A stretch of DNA of 40,385 bases from Clostridium sp. UBA2485. Its GTDB lineage: Bacteria > Bacillota > Clostridia > Clostridiales > Clostridiaceae. This document shows, piece by piece, positions 40,334 to 40,385 of the stretch (position 1 is its first letter; each line of letters opens with the position of its first letter). The position numbers and the translations under genes are program-made. The notes beneath the pieces were generated by a model. It was not told the origin of the DNA and searched no databases. It saw only the letters and a program-made list of their open reading frames with translations. The stretch spans positions 85,409 to 125,793 of the forward strand of contig NZ_DDOV01000119.1 of NCBI RefSeq assembly GCF_002341865.1. Reading direction: 5' to 3'.

Positions 40334-40385
40334 GAAAAGCCATTAGTTATTATTTTGAAATATAAATAATAACTAATGGCTTTTC
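40334..40385 (-). terminator. Long-stem terminator at the window edge
   Basis: A perfect 21-bp stem (40334-40354 with 40365-40385) with a 10-nt loop; the outer bases GAAAAGCC/GGCTTTTC supply a short U-run. It probably ends a minus-strand gene beyond the window. 40100-40333 is AT-rich and holds no gene I can see. Confidence 0.7.

Overview
The window is about 28-30% GC and has the look of Clostridium sensu stricto, near the C. botulinum/C. tetani/C. novyi type of genome. The reasons are the low GC, strong purine-rich ribosome binding sites, the clostridial fab operon with fabT and fabK, a spore-former-type lonC next to dnaB, and genes for strict anaerobic life (flavodiiron protein, 2-hydroxyacyl-CoA dehydratase-like protein with its activator). 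Nearly all genes are on the minus strand. Together with the rpsF-ssb-rpsR, rplI and dnaB genes, this suggests one replichore arm close to the chromosomal origin. The species cannot be fixed from the sequence alone.

Regions, left to right. (1) 1-5116: a fatty acid synthesis operon read right to left, fabT-fabH-acpP-fabK-fabD-fabG-fabF (fabF runs off the window), with a clear promoter overlapped by FabT-type palindromes. (2) 5426-8810: a two-gene operon encoding a three-domain acyl-CoA dehydrogenase/EtfA/rubredoxin fusion and a flavodiiron protein, which together look like a complete electron path to O2 or NO. (3) 8971-11823: an accessory stretch with repeats, a 218-aa protein built on an internal duplication, a small membrane protein and an M23 peptidase. 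(4) 11872-13834: a plus-strand dnaD-like/dnaC-like helicase-loading pair. (5) 14038-15960: a double-cubane-type dehydratase and its ATPase activator. (6) 16721-17384: eight tRNA genes, a tandem duplication of Glu-Val-Asp-Thr. (7) 17764-19309: a BaiN/HI0933-type flavoprotein (plus) and a DUF1858 protein. (8) 19544-22545: an ABC transporter pair, a small membrane protein, and a secreted-protein gene whose signal peptide is interrupted by a stop codon. (9) 22808-25366: purA and yhaM. (10) 25577-28696: zinc-ribbon membrane protein, SPFH/zinc-ribbon protein and TM2/zinc-ribbon protein, resembling the Bacillus YdjG/YdjI membrane-stress proteins. (11) 28987-29901: a CAP-domain lipoprotein. (12) 30262-37450: a housekeeping block transcribed mazG-like, yybS, gdpP, rplI, lonC, dnaB. 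(13) 37727-39097: rpsF-ssb-rpsR with a structured leader, and a DUF951 gene. (14) 39374-40069: a TraX-family membrane protein.

The least ordinary points are the acyl-CoA dehydrogenase/EtfA/rubredoxin fusion next to its likely oxygen reductase, the double-cubane-type enzyme pair, the nonsense-interrupted secreted protein beside an ABC transporter, and several families of short palindromic repeats. One of these families is composite and present at least twice, with base changes that preserve a hairpin. No CRISPR array, prophage, insertion sequence or rRNA gene was seen. All functions are inferred from motifs and gene context by eye; no database search was run.
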